Assembly: GCA_050330855.1 (NCBI GenBank)
Contig: JBHJNL010000007.1
Location: 62,001 to 126,000, forward strand
Length of the DNA: 64,000 nt
Source: RCC1774 sp050330855
Lineage (GTDB): Bacteria > Cyanobacteriota > Cyanobacteriia > Thermosynechococcales > Thermosynechococcaceae
Direction of reading: 5' to 3'
A program made the position numbers and the translations under genes. This document shows positions 16,757-25,144 of the stretch, one piece after another. Numbering within the stretch: the first letter of the stretch is position 1; each line of letters starts with the position of its first letter. Under the pieces are notes generated by a model. That model saw only the letters and a program-made list of their open reading frames with translations, had not been told where the DNA came from and made no database searches.

Positions 16757-19177
16757 TTAATTCACGCTGGACGGCAATGATGTTGCGGCTCTCTGATACT
16801 GGTATAGCATTCGATAGCTAAACAGTAAGGTCATGGCTCCGGCTGATGCCCACAACGCCAGCAGGGCAGGGACCAGCGGCAACCATCCGCCCTGCGTGAT
16901 ACCCACGAAGCAAATGAGATAGAGGCCAGAGGAGGCAAGCCCTGCGGAGAGCGCGATCCACAGTAAGGGACGCACTGAAAGCTGGGATGTGCGTGCTAAC
17001 GGCCAAGTCATCAAACTGCCCATACCAGACCACAGACCGATCCAGAGCCAGTCTCCCCACTGCCAGCTTTTCCACTGGGGAAGGGTCCAAACCAAGGGAC
17101 GCTGATCTAATACGGCGCTGATCAGTTGGCTGGTCATATGGGCATGAATCCAAACGCCCGCCATTGGACCGTAGGGGGTTTCAAAGTAGTCACGGGCAAT
17201 GGGGGCGCTGTAGCCAATAAGAATGATGCGATCTCGAATCAGTTTTGGATCAATTTGCCCATCCAGAACCTGCTGAAGTGACACTTTTTGACCGGGCTGT
17301 TGCGATCGGTAATGAATCATCAGTTGGCTACTTTGACCGTCAAGATGCTGATACCCTCCGAACCGAGACGGTAACTCAGATAGCTCCACCGGGCCGAATT
17401 GCCACTGCTGCTGTTCTGTGACCTCTAGTGGCTTAATCCCCGCATGGTCTAGGAATTGATAGGCGGTCTGAAAACTCAAGCTATAGGGGGTCTGACAACT
17501 GGAGGGTGTCGAGGAAAGACTGGGTTCGTAAGAGAGTAGCTGGCGGCGAACCATCAATTGTGATCCGACCGGAACAGTACTAGATGCAAAATCACCCCGC
17601 AGGCCATTGGCTGGCCGAGAGCCGTCCACTAATAAATCACTAAACCCCATCTGGTTGATCTGCTTATCTCCAGAGATATTGGCGGGTTGAGCATGATGCT
17701 GATCACCGGAACTGTAAGAACACACAAGGAACAAGTTCTCTGCCTGACTGAAGTGCTTCATCAGGCCGCTATCCGCAGCGCCCTTGGCACGGTGGAGATC
17801 TAATCCAATGGCGTTCGGTTTAAGGGGCAGCAGTTTGTCGAGTAAGTCTGTCAATACGCGATCAGGCAAGGGGTAGCCATGGGTATTCGTCTCATCTTGA
17901 CCAATCTCTACAACGAGAATTCGAGCATCTGGCGGTTCTGCAGTCCGTTGACGCAAGAGAGTGTCGTAAGCGTTCAGCTCAAGGGACTCAAAGAGGCCCA
18001 CCCCTCTTCCGACAATGATGGCAGCGGTAATGCAGAGACTGACGGTAAGGAGCTTAGTCCACGACAATGCCTGAGCGGCCTTAGAGAGCGAATTATTTTG
18101 AGGCTGGAGGTCAGACCAACGTAGGGGCCGCACGGTTGGATTCTGCCAAATAACGGGCATCCAACTGGCGCAGGGAAAATCAGTTTCTAGACCTTCGAGG
18201 CGTTCCCTTGCCACCCTGACGGCCAAGTGACAGGGTTTGTTTTGGGCAAAGGCTTGCAAAAAATATTGAACGAAGGTGTGAGCGACCCGATCTGCAACAG
18301 CCTCTCGCATCACAATGGTATAGGGCATGGATAGCTCTGCAAGTTGATGGGCCAAATCAAGGCCATCACAGGAATTAAAGATGGCAATTTGTAGCCCATT
18401 GGCGATCGCTTTCCCTAATCCATGTTTCAGCTCCGTCAAGGAGAGCGATAAATCAGCGCTGACCCTCAGATAACCCACCTGATCCTGGGTTTGGCTATGA
18501 CCGGCAAAAAATAAAATGTCCCAGCCTTGTTCATCCCAGAGGCACTCGTTGAGCTGGTGTCGTTGGGGTTCTTCTAAAACCACTAGCTCGGTATTAGGAA
18601 GTGTAGCCAGGGCTTCGGAATCGATGGTGGTGTTGAGTCCTTGGCGATCACCTAAAATAGCTAAAATCCGCACCTGGGATCGAGTTTGAGGTACTTTAGA
18701 AAGTCTTTGCCAATTGGATACCCCTAACGCTAGCTCAATGTTGGGATAGTCCGCAAAAAAATTCCAGAGGTGCCAGGGTTGCGATCGCAACTCCCTCTGA
18801 TTTGCTGACAGCACAAACTGCACCTGATCATGGGGCGAAAGTGCGCGTCGGAGAGCCTGCTCAAGGGGGCGAAACGCATCAGCAGCTAACCATGCATTGA
18901 GTTGAATCTTTAGATTTTGACAGGCGGCTTTTAGATCAGCTTCTGAATAGCGGACTCCGGGCTGCGGATCAACCCAAATTCGCATGAGTTGGTTCTGGTG
19001 ACGGGCTTGGTATTGACCTTTCCACTGGGCGTAGGCAACAGCCAGAGCAGGTGCGGGTGGCAAACTCCCCGTACACTGCATTTCGCTCACTCCCTGGGCA
19101 TTGTGCAGCTTAACGGTTACCGTGGTACATCCTGACGGCAAATCCCCGTTGCCCAGATCGAGGGTAATTGTTTGCAT
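16757..19177 (-). CDS. CHAT-CHASE2 membrane protein
   Basis: An 806-aa inner-membrane protein. An N-terminal segment leads into a CHAT-type peptidase domain with FFAGHSQ (His227) and FNSCDG (Cys270), both catalytic residues present. A membrane segment near residue 390 is followed by a CHASE2 extracytoplasmic sensor domain (about 405-680, with FESLELNAYDTLLRQR, ILVVEIGQDET, GLDLHRAKG, ILIGYSAPIARDYFETPYG) and then three or four C-terminal membrane helices. The architecture suggests a peptidase in the cytoplasm controlled by an external signal. The ATG at 19177 has a strong GGAGGAGGG 3-5 nt upstream. The STAND gene ends 13 bp earlier, indicating one operon. Confidence 0.9.
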   Translation of the reverse strand: MQTITLDLGNGDLPSGCTTVTVKLHNAQGVSEMQCTGSLPPAPALAVAYAQWKGQYQARHQNQLMRIWVDPQPGVRYSEADLKAACQNLKIQLNAWLAADAFRPLEQALRRALSPHDQVQFVLSANQRELRSQPWHLWNFFADYPNIELALGVSNWQRLSKVPQTRSQVRILAILGDRQGLNTTIDSEALATLPNTELVVLEEPQRHQLNECLWDEQGWDILFFAGHSQTQDQVGYLRVSADLSLSLTELKHGLGKAIANGLQIAIFNSCDGLDLAHQLAELSMPYTIVMREAVADRVAHTFVQYFLQAFAQNKPCHLAVRVARERLEGLETDFPCASWMPVIWQNPTVRPLRWSDLQPQNNSLSKAAQALSWTKLLTVSLCITAAIIVGRGVGLFESLELNAYDTLLRQRTAEPPDARILVVEIGQDETNTHGYPLPDRVLTDLLDKLLPLKPNAIGLDLHRAKGAADSGLMKHFSQAENLFLVCSYSSGDQHHAQPANISGDKQINQMGFSDLLVDGSRPANGLRGDFASSTVPVGSQLMVRRQLLSYEPSLSSTPSSCQTPYSLSFQTAYQFLDHAGIKPLEVTEQQQWQFGPVELSELPSRFGGYQHLDGQSSQLMIHYRSQQPGQKVSLQQVLDGQIDPKLIRDRIILIGYSAPIARDYFETPYGPMAGVWIHAHMTSQLISAVLDQRPLVWTLPQWKSWQWGDWLWIGLWSGMGSLMTWPLARTSQLSVRPLLWIALSAGLASSGLYLICFVGITQGGWLPLVPALLALWASAGAMTLLFSYRMLYQYQRAATSLPSSVN

Positions 19178-19190
19178 GTCCCTCCTCCGT

Positions 19191-21062
19191 TCAAATGACA
19201 AAGGCTTCAACGTGACTTGTCTGCTTCAAAGACACTTGAATCTTGAACTGTTCCTTGAGATTGCCCCAAAAATAAGGAAGCTGGATAAAACTATCCTGAG
19301 CTTTTGACACAATGGTGGCTAACACCTGATCGGCTGGATTGAGTAAATTGAGCGCCACCCCCGCAGGCAGTGCAGGATCAGAGGTTGGCTGCACTTGGAC
19401 CGACATTTTATAGATCGAATTCATGTCTTGCTCAATCGCAATGAGCATGATCATCGACCTATTTCCGATTAAAATTTGCTTACATCGCTTCAAAATGGTC
19501 TGATCTCTGAGATGCAAAACGCTGCGTAATTTTAGAGCCGTTGGATTAGAACGGTGATCAAACAGAGCGTCAATGGGCTGCCATGTCGGACCAAAATTAT
19601 TGTCAAACCATTGACTTAAAGTGGTGGGTTGGCTGGATAGCTGAGAGAGGTAAAGTCCCCCCTGGGGCGAAACGGAGTGTTGGGGTTGACTGGCTTCAGG
19701 ATTACTGACCTGGGTGAACAGTTGTCGCCTCACATAGGACGAAATCATGGGTGCCAAGCAAAATAGAGATTTTCCCTTGGTCTGTTGAACCTGCAACAGT
19801 GCGCGTCGCCGCAGCGAATCTAGTGCCTCTAGAAGCTGTGCAGGTTGCATCATTAGCTCAAAATCTGAAACCGAAATCGGTCGCTCCTGAGTTGCAAGGT
19901 CATAGACTACTTCTTTCTCTAGAACTGATATCCGTTCAATTGATGGGCGCAGACACTGCTCAAGCTCTTCAAACATGAAAGACTGCTGAGTCAAGAACTC
20001 CTTCACATTGCCCCCGAACAGATCTCGGATCAGCTTCGCCGTAATCTTTAAAGCGGCCGGATGGCCCTGAAAAATTTCCGTGAGTTTTTCCCAGTCTTTA
20101 ACCTTTTTAAGCTGCATTGCTTCAGAAAGAGCGCAACTAGCCTCCTGCAATAAACCCGAGAGCTGCAATGACTGTACGCCCTGCCCCTGTGTCACTTCAC
20201 GGACCGGATCAAGTCCAGCAATCACGATGCAACCTTGATGACTCACTTGAGCAAAATATTCAAAAAACGCACCATAGTTTTCATAACGCTCTCGATAATG
20301 ACCCGAAAGTTGCCCAGCTTCGAGAATGCTCTCAACGTCATCTAAGATCAGCAAACACGACTGCTGGTTCATTGCCGAGATGACTGCGGTCCATTGCTGG
20401 GTCTCTTCTGGCACTGTCTCCGTAGGAACCACCAAACTACTCAGAAGCTCAGATAAAGAAGGAGCTTGACAGAGCGATCGCCACAGGACAACATCGAAAC
20501 GGTCCTGGCACTGCCGCATCACCTGCTTCAGCAGTGCCGTTTTACCCATGCCGCTGAGTCCCCAGATACCGCAGAGACGGGCTTGCTCTTCCACAATCCA
20601 ATGGTGCAGCGTTGCTAACTCTGAGTGCCGACCGTGAAAAAACGACGATAGTGGTATCTCGCAGACATCAGATGATACTAGCTTTAACGGCCATAGAGCT
20701 TGAGACGACTCTTCAAAAATCACTGAGGCATTGGACGCACCTTCCACTTCTGATTCGGCCTTTACATTAGGCTCTAAATCTGTGGGGGAAATATCTGAAG
20801 AGAGACTCAGCCGTTCAAGGATCGACCGAATATTAGTTTTATAAACCGGTTCGCCTAAAGCCTGAGAAAGACGCTTCCAAAATTTTGGGGCAGCATCTCG
20901 CATCAAATAGTTAGTACTATATTCCGAGGCTTCTGACATTTGCTCATAGGTAAACCCCTGCAGGGTTCCTCGCAGAATTATGATCTCTGACACCCGTAGA
21001 TGTTTACCACCTAATTCAAAAAGAATGGTGTCTACAAGAGCAACTGCAGTTTCTAAGTTCAC
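19191..21062 (-). CDS. vMAP-type HTH / NB-ARC STAND NTPase / DUF1822 fusion
   Basis: A 623-aa predicted signal-transduction ATPase. Residues 1-90 resemble the N-terminal helical HTH of vWA-MoxR-associated proteins (LETAVALVDTILFE, GFTYEQMSEASEYS). Residues about 140-400 form an NB-ARC domain with Walker A GIWGLSGMGKTALL (Lys174) and Walker B CLLILDDVES. The C-terminal part (about 440-623), with LSQWFDNNFGPTWQPIDALF, a VQVQPT strand and a final QFKIQVSL, looks like DUF1822, a cyanobacterial family normally encoded as a separate protein just upstream of CHASE2 genes. The GTG at 21062 is preceded by GGAG at 8 nt; an in-frame upstream start at 21101 is less likely. It is the first gene of the CHAT-CHASE2/DUF928 operon. 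Confidence 0.82.
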   Translation of the reverse strand: MNLETAVALVDTILFELGGKHLRVSEIIILRGTLQGFTYEQMSEASEYSTNYLMRDAAPKFWKRLSQALGEPVYKTNIRSILERLSLSSDISPTDLEPNVKAESEVEGASNASVIFEESSQALWPLKLVSSDVCEIPLSSFFHGRHSELATLHHWIVEEQARLCGIWGLSGMGKTALLKQVMRQCQDRFDVVLWRSLCQAPSLSELLSSLVVPTETVPEETQQWTAVISAMNQQSCLLILDDVESILEAGQLSGHYRERYENYGAFFEYFAQVSHQGCIVIAGLDPVREVTQGQGVQSLQLSGLLQEASCALSEAMQLKKVKDWEKLTEIFQGHPAALKITAKLIRDLFGGNVKEFLTQQSFMFEELEQCLRPSIERISVLEKEVVYDLATQERPISVSDFELMMQPAQLLEALDSLRRRALLQVQQTKGKSLFCLAPMISSYVRRQLFTQVSNPEASQPQHSVSPQGGLYLSQLSSQPTTLSQWFDNNFGPTWQPIDALFDHRSNPTALKLRSVLHLRDQTILKRCKQILIGNRSMIMLIAIEQDMNSIYKMSVQVQPTSDPALPAGVALNLLNPADQVLATIVSKAQDSFIQLPYFWGNLKEQFKIQVSLKQTSHVEAFVI

Positions 21063-21101
21063 TATTGATGCTCCGAGAACATTAAAACTAATATTTAGCA
21101 A

Positions 21102-21503
21102 CCCATCCTTGGTGGTTACTGGCGAGAACGGTGTATCTCTTCAGTCTCGTGAAAAGACTTGAAAGTTTTATCTTCTGTCTTTATAAGAAAAAGACTAGCC
21201 CTCAGCGTCTCCCAACGTAAAGCCAGAAGGATAGTTGACAGGGCAAAACTTAAGCCGCCGATGCAATAAAGCCAAAGGTTCTAATGAATCCCCATCTCAT
21301 ACTAAATGTATTAGGTGGAATTCGTCAAAGCCTTAGAATGCTGAAAGGCAGTTGTGCAAATACTCTAGGCAGCCAGAGCAACCATGAATCCTAAGCATCA
21401 CTAACCCTTAGGCCATTGCGAGCAGCAATACAAAGCCTAGCGAGGCTGTATCGCCAGAAATAGTCTTGCCAGACATGAAACCGTTCAGAATTTATTGTGA
21501 TCT
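21102..21503. other. Intergenic region between STAND gene and RiPP oxygenase gene
   Basis: About 400 bp between two minus-strand genes. It should contain the end of the RiPP operon transcript and the promoter of the STAND operon. Apart from the hairpin at 21428-21451 I see no gene or clear regulatory element. Confidence 0.5.
21428..21451 (-). terminator. Candidate hairpin downstream of the RiPP oxygenase gene
   Basis: An imperfect inverted repeat, AGCCT/AGGCT extended by ATAC/GTAT with a 2-nt bulge and a 4-nt loop, about 55 bp after the oxygenase stop. No T-tract follows on the minus strand, so it would be at best a weak or Rho-assisted terminator or an RNA 3'-end stabiliser. Confidence 0.35.
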
Positions 21504-22223
21504 TTACGCATCTAATTTTCTTTTTGAAAATTTTTTCCACTGACTCGGCGGCGGAGATAAAAACTCATGTAATCCTGGATCCCCATCTTCTGCAGATGTC
21601 ACGACAATGTCAAAGGAGAGGGAGATTCTCATTGCCCCGGTTTCATTTTCTTCTACGCTATGGCGTTGTTTAGAAGGGAAGATCAATACACGTCCCTCTG
21701 TAGGGGCATAGTATCCTTCTTCATAATTAAACGGATTTCGTTTTTTAATCGCGTTGGTGTGACTGTCTCCAATGCCTGCAACCAGCTCATTAAAGCTTGC
21801 ATCATTGTGAAGGGTAAAGGCACCGGATTTAGTGGTGCCATTTTCTGGTACAGAGACATAGTAAACAGCACTTACATGGGCATTCTCATGGGCATGGGGA
21901 GGGACGCCCTGATCTTCCCGAGAGACAACAGGCCAAGCCCGCTGAATATATAGATCTATTTTGCTCAGATCAATGCCTAGCTCTTCAAGATACCGGAGAA
22001 CGTGAGTTTCAATCTGCTCGACAATCCAGACGAAGTGAGGATCCTCATGGATTCGTCCAACACCATGAAAGTCACCGGTCCAGGCAATTTCAGAATCGAT
22101 CCGTCTTTCATGACCATTCTGTTCAAGCTCTAAAATAGCAGAAATCAAAGATTCTTTTTGTGCTGCCGCACCATCAATATCTGCATAATAAATAGCGAGG
22201 GGAAACCAGGGTTCAATGGGCAT
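21504..22223 (-). CDS. 2OG-Fe(II) oxygenase (TIGR02466-like), RiPP tailoring candidate
   Basis: A 239-aa soluble protein with a double-stranded beta-helix signature: HAHENAHVSAVYYV (His110, His112, Asn114 region for iron), a distal His188 in IFPSKQRHSV, and Arg199 in GAMRISLSFDI, suited to bind 2-oxoglutarate. This resembles the TIGR02466 putative oxygenase family. It lies 11 bp after the HopA1-like gene in the minus-strand operon that begins with a Gly-Lys repeat precursor, so peptide hydroxylation, most likely of lysine, is the working assignment. The substrate is inferred from context only. Hydroxylation of Tyr or His in the RYYYH tail is an alternative. Confidence 0.8.
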   Translation of the reverse strand: MPIEPWFPLAIYYADIDGAAAQKESLISAILELEQNGHERRIDSEIAWTGDFHGVGRIHEDPHFVWIVEQIETHVLRYLEELGIDLSKIDLYIQRAWPVVSREDQGVPPHAHENAHVSAVYYVSVPENGTTKSGAFTLHNDASFNELVAGIGDSHTNAIKKRNPFNYEEGYYAPTEGRVLIFPSKQRHSVEENETGAMRISLSFDIVVTSAEDGDPGLHEFLSPPPSQWKKFSKRKLDA

Positions 22224-22234
22224 TGTTTGCGATC

Positions 22235-23356
22235 TTAGTAGACGTCTATTGAGTCAGGATTGAGATAAAGACAATGGGGATTGATTCCCCTCTTTGCTAA
22301 AGCGTCAAGCATAGCATCGAATCTATCTGAACAACCTAGCTTCTTTTGCTGCCAAGTTTCAATGAGAATTTTAGCAATAGCACCAGAATAATGCTGGCCG
22401 ATATTCTCTTGCTCAAACTTTGGAACGACAGGCTTCTCTGCCAAGCCCCACCCGGAGGCCAGAGGTTTACAGAAGAAAAGCATGCCTTCTTTAAAATAAG
22501 CCTGACTCTGTTGGTAAATAGACTGTATGAGGGGGTTCACTTGCTCAAAATCACACTTTTGAAAATCTAGCACAGCAGCATCAGGGCTATCGAATGCCAT
22601 CTCAGAATAAGCAATACTAAAATCAAAAGGAACTCTAATTGAGTTGAGTTTTTGAGTTAACTGCTTTAGCAAGATCACGGCCCCCTCCGCACTGACGTTA
22701 AAATATAGCTGGGTTGTCACAGTGTTTCGAGAAGAGCCAGCAACAGTAGCTGAGCCAGCATCTCCCACAGCAATATATTTCCCATGCTCTACCAAGTTAG
22801 AGGGCATTTTAATCGCCACTTTTGCACCTAACGGTAGTGCTGCTAGAGATTCTAAAAGATGCTTTTGAGGATCAATGTGTAATGTCAAGCCATTCTTTAT
22901 GACCTGCCAATCGTTATCATTTTGTGCTGTCACAGACCAATCATAATCGCTATAGCCCTGACCATAATTATTTTGAGTAAGCTGCTGATAGAATTTCGTC
23001 CGAGACCATTTTTTGACGTAGTTAGTGGCTGGTTCACGATCGCCTTCATCCTCTAACCCTGCATCATCAATTTCTTTTGAGTCAGAGTTTATCTCTGCTC
23101 CAAATTCAGTGCAAAAAATATGATATATATACCCCTGCAGCTTAGCTGCTAGATATTGATTGCGGTGTAGCAAGGTACCTTTATTCAAATATGCTTGCAG
23201 ATTAGACGCAACTTCTAAGGGTTCATAGTTTTTATAGCCGATAGTAAGAGAAGGAGAAATCTTGATATTCTCGACAAGATCTTGTAATATCTGCTTGCAG
23301 CGAGAGCCACATATTTCTAAAGACTCTTTTTTGATCGAGCTAAATACTGAATTCAT
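22235..23356 (-). CDS. HopA1-family protein, RiPP phospho-lyase candidate
   Basis: A 373-aa protein. Its C-terminal two thirds match the HopA1 family: TTQLYFNVSAEGAVILLKQLTQKLN, VPFDFSIAYSE, DAAVLDFQKCDF, and FFCKPLASGWGLAEKP followed by IGQHYSG. In class V lanthipeptide and thioamitide pathways a HopA1-like protein works with an APH-fold kinase to dehydrate Ser/Thr by phosphorylation and elimination. Here its start overlaps the stop of such a kinase gene by ATGA, so the pair is translationally coupled. The N-terminal 110 residues, with an acidic insert near residue 90, are less conserved and may bind the leader. What it eliminates is unclear, because the precursor core has no Ser or Thr. Confidence 0.85.
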   Translation of the reverse strand: MNSVFSSIKKESLEICGSRCKQILQDLVENIKISPSLTIGYKNYEPLEVASNLQAYLNKGTLLHRNQYLAAKLQGYIYHIFCTEFGAEINSDSKEIDDAGLEDEGDREPATNYVKKWSRTKFYQQLTQNNYGQGYSDYDWSVTAQNDNDWQVIKNGLTLHIDPQKHLLESLAALPLGAKVAIKMPSNLVEHGKYIAVGDAGSATVAGSSRNTVTTQLYFNVSAEGAVILLKQLTQKLNSIRVPFDFSIAYSEMAFDSPDAAVLDFQKCDFEQVNPLIQSIYQQSQAYFKEGMLFFCKPLASGWGLAEKPVVPKFEQENIGQHYSGAIAKILIETWQQKKLGCSDRFDAMLDALAKRGINPHCLYLNPDSIDVY

Positions 23357-24678
23357 ATCTTTGCAGCTACTTTTGAGCTAGCGATAGGTTTTGATTGCAG
23401 AAAGTTGGTGCATTCAGCTACAGCATTACCAAAAAGATTTTCGACAGCCTGTTCTGGAGCGCAAATTAGATTCTTGGCAACCTGCAACTTACATATATCC
23501 TCGTTGCCAAAATAATAGTGATATTCAACGTAATAACTTAATCGACTAATAATGCCAATACCCGCAAACTGAACAACTCTATTGACGAAATCACTTCTGT
23601 GCTGCAGTAGTTCAGGAAAAGCTTTTAGGTATCCTAGTAAAAGTGCTTCAAGACTGGGTGTAATTGCTTCTAGGGGACAAGTTGCTAAACTGAGAATAGT
23701 CTTAAGATCAAGACTGGGATCTGCCACTAGGCTAGTGAGCCATTCAGATAAGTACTGAGAGACAAGCATCCCTAAATCCTCAGCAGGATCTGCCCAAAAG
23801 TTAAATTCCCAGTCAATTATTTTTATCTGCTCTGGCCTAATATCAATAGCGTCTAAACTGAGGTCAATCTGAGAATCGACAATAAAATTATCGAGAGTGA
23901 GGTCTTTATGCGTGAGGCAACTTGGCTGCAGATGTTCATATAACTCGACGATGGTATCATTAAGACTAGGGAAGCGCTGATACAGCTTATAAAAATCTAA
24001 GCCATCAGGGCAGCTTTCACTAAAAATACTCGGACTCAGGTTGTTCAATCGCTCAATAAATCTCGGTAGTTCTTTAGCACGCGCTAGGTTACAGTGTCGG
24101 CCTAAAAAATCTCGATACTTCTGATTCTGGTAGGTTGCACGATGAATTTTAGCTAAATTAACACCAATGGTATCTGCGATCTTAGGATGATAACTTTGAT
24201 GAGACTCATAATAATCATCAAGAGCCATATATTGATCATAGAAAACGGAGACAATAGTAGAGTTCTCTCGATCAAAAGATACGACTTCAGACATAAGAGG
24301 TTGAATAGTTCTTAAATCACCAAAGTGATTGAGCAAGTCTTGAACAATCCATTCACTAAAGAGATTCCCTGATGTTTTACCCTCGTGATTGACTCGATTT
24401 TGCTTAACAATAAAGCTCTTATCTAGAGCTGACCTAACCACTAAATTAAAGTTTTTACTTTCTTTTGTGATGATTGGATAAATGGGCTGAAAGTCTAGAG
24501 AACAGACATTGGACTGCTTCAAGAAAGCAACCACGTTATCTGCGCTCAAGATCAGTCCCATCAATCTAAGTCCTAATGAGTTAGCTTCTTTGTCCCTCAC
24601 CGCGAAGCAAAGGGGCATTTTTTTTCGGGGATATGTAGATCGTCCTGTGGTAATCGCAACCTCTACTTGAATCCCCAT
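23353..24678 (-). CDS. APH-fold kinase, RiPP tailoring candidate
   Basis: A protein of up to 441 aa with the aminoglycoside-phosphotransferase/kinase fold. Lys92 (SFIVKQ) fits the ATP-binding lysine; HKDLTLDN (His257, Asp259, Asn264) is the catalytic loop; IIDWEF (Asp289) with ADPAEDLG is the metal-binding segment. All key residues are intact. The start is uncertain: the ATG at 24678 lacks a close ribosome site, while the ATG at 24561 (MGLILSADNV) is preceded by AGGA at 9 nt and would give 402 aa. In class V lanthipeptides and thioamitides a similar kinase phosphorylates Ser/Thr of the precursor. The fold is also that of free hydroxylysine kinase, which matters for this cluster. Confidence 0.85.
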   Translation of the reverse strand: MGIQVEVAITTGRSTYPRKKMPLCFAVRDKEANSLGLRLMGLILSADNVVAFLKQSNVCSLDFQPIYPIITKESKNFNLVVRSALDKSFIVKQNRVNHEGKTSGNLFSEWIVQDLLNHFGDLRTIQPLMSEVVSFDRENSTIVSVFYDQYMALDDYYESHQSYHPKIADTIGVNLAKIHRATYQNQKYRDFLGRHCNLARAKELPRFIERLNNLSPSIFSESCPDGLDFYKLYQRFPSLNDTIVELYEHLQPSCLTHKDLTLDNFIVDSQIDLSLDAIDIRPEQIKIIDWEFNFWADPAEDLGMLVSQYLSEWLTSLVADPSLDLKTILSLATCPLEAITPSLEALLLGYLKAFPELLQHRSDFVNRVVQFAGIGIISRLSYYVEYHYYFGNEDICKLQVAKNLICAPEQAVENLFGNAVAECTNFLQSKPIASSKVAAKI

Positions 24679-24818
24679 TGATTCATGGCCTCAAGGAGAG
24701 ATCTTCAGTTTTTGATCCTGCTCCCACACTCAGACATTCTTTTCGGCACCTATTGGGTAACGGACGATAGTGATGTGACCTTCGCTCTTTCGACTCTTTA
24801 TTCTGAAAATAGATAAAA

Positions 24819-24847
24819 CCTCAGCCCCCTATTTAGGGAGACTGAGG
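24819..24847 (-). terminator. Attenuator-like terminator between RiPP precursor and kinase
   Basis: Read on the minus strand, CCTCAG pairs with CTGAGG and CTCCCT with AGGGGG, with a 1-nt bulge and an AAAT loop, directly followed by TTTTATCTATTTT. This is a good intrinsic-terminator shape, about 80 bp after the precursor stop and 140 bp before the kinase start. A leaky terminator here would give much more precursor mRNA than enzyme mRNA, as in many bacteriocin operons. Confidence 0.7.
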
Positions 24848-24925
24848 GATCAATACACAATGCTAGTGAGTCTCAAGGATTATCTGAGCCTGTGCACCGA
24901 TGCGGCAGGAGGTCTATTACCAACA

Positions 24926-25144
24926 TCAATGATAGTAGTAGCGTTTGCCCTTACCTTTGCCCTTACCTTTACCTTTGCCCTTACCTTTGCCTTTGCCCTT
25001 ACCTTTGCCTTTACCGCCCTTGCCGCCACCACCTGAGATACGGAGTTCTTCTTCAGAGAGAACTCGAAGGCCGTCCATGACGTTCTCAGAGCCAGACAAT
25101 AACTCTGCGCCAAGCGGCTTCAGATCATTAATTTTAATTTCCAT
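24926..25144 (-). CDS. RiPP precursor peptide with Gly-Lys repeat core
   Basis: A 72-aa peptide. Residues 1-39 form a leader with hydrophobic and acidic residues ending LSEEELRISGG, the classic double-glycine site cut by C39 peptidases; a matching C39 exporter is encoded nearby. The predicted core (40-72) is GGKGG, then (KG) eleven times, then KRYYYH: 13 Lys, one Arg, one His, three Tyr, the rest Gly. There is no Ser, Thr, Cys, Asp or Glu in the core. Codons alternate AAA/AAG and GGC/GGT irregularly. GGAAAGGAAA lies upstream of the ATG. It heads the kinase/HopA1/oxygenase operon. The cut could also be after Gly41. Confidence 0.85.
   Translation of the reverse strand: MEIKINDLKPLGAELLSGSENVMDGLRVLSEEELRISGGGGKGGKGKGKGKGKGKGKGKGKGKGKGKRYYYH
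24944..25012 (-). repeat. Hexanucleotide tandem array encoding (Lys-Gly)n
   Basis: Eleven and a half units of a degenerate 6-bp repeat, AARGGY on the minus strand, encode 12 lysines alternating with 11 glycines. The strand is almost pure purine. Units differ by synonymous changes only (AAA/AAG, GGC/GGT). Such an array can gain or lose units by slippage without a frameshift, so the core length probably varies among strains. Confidence 0.9.
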
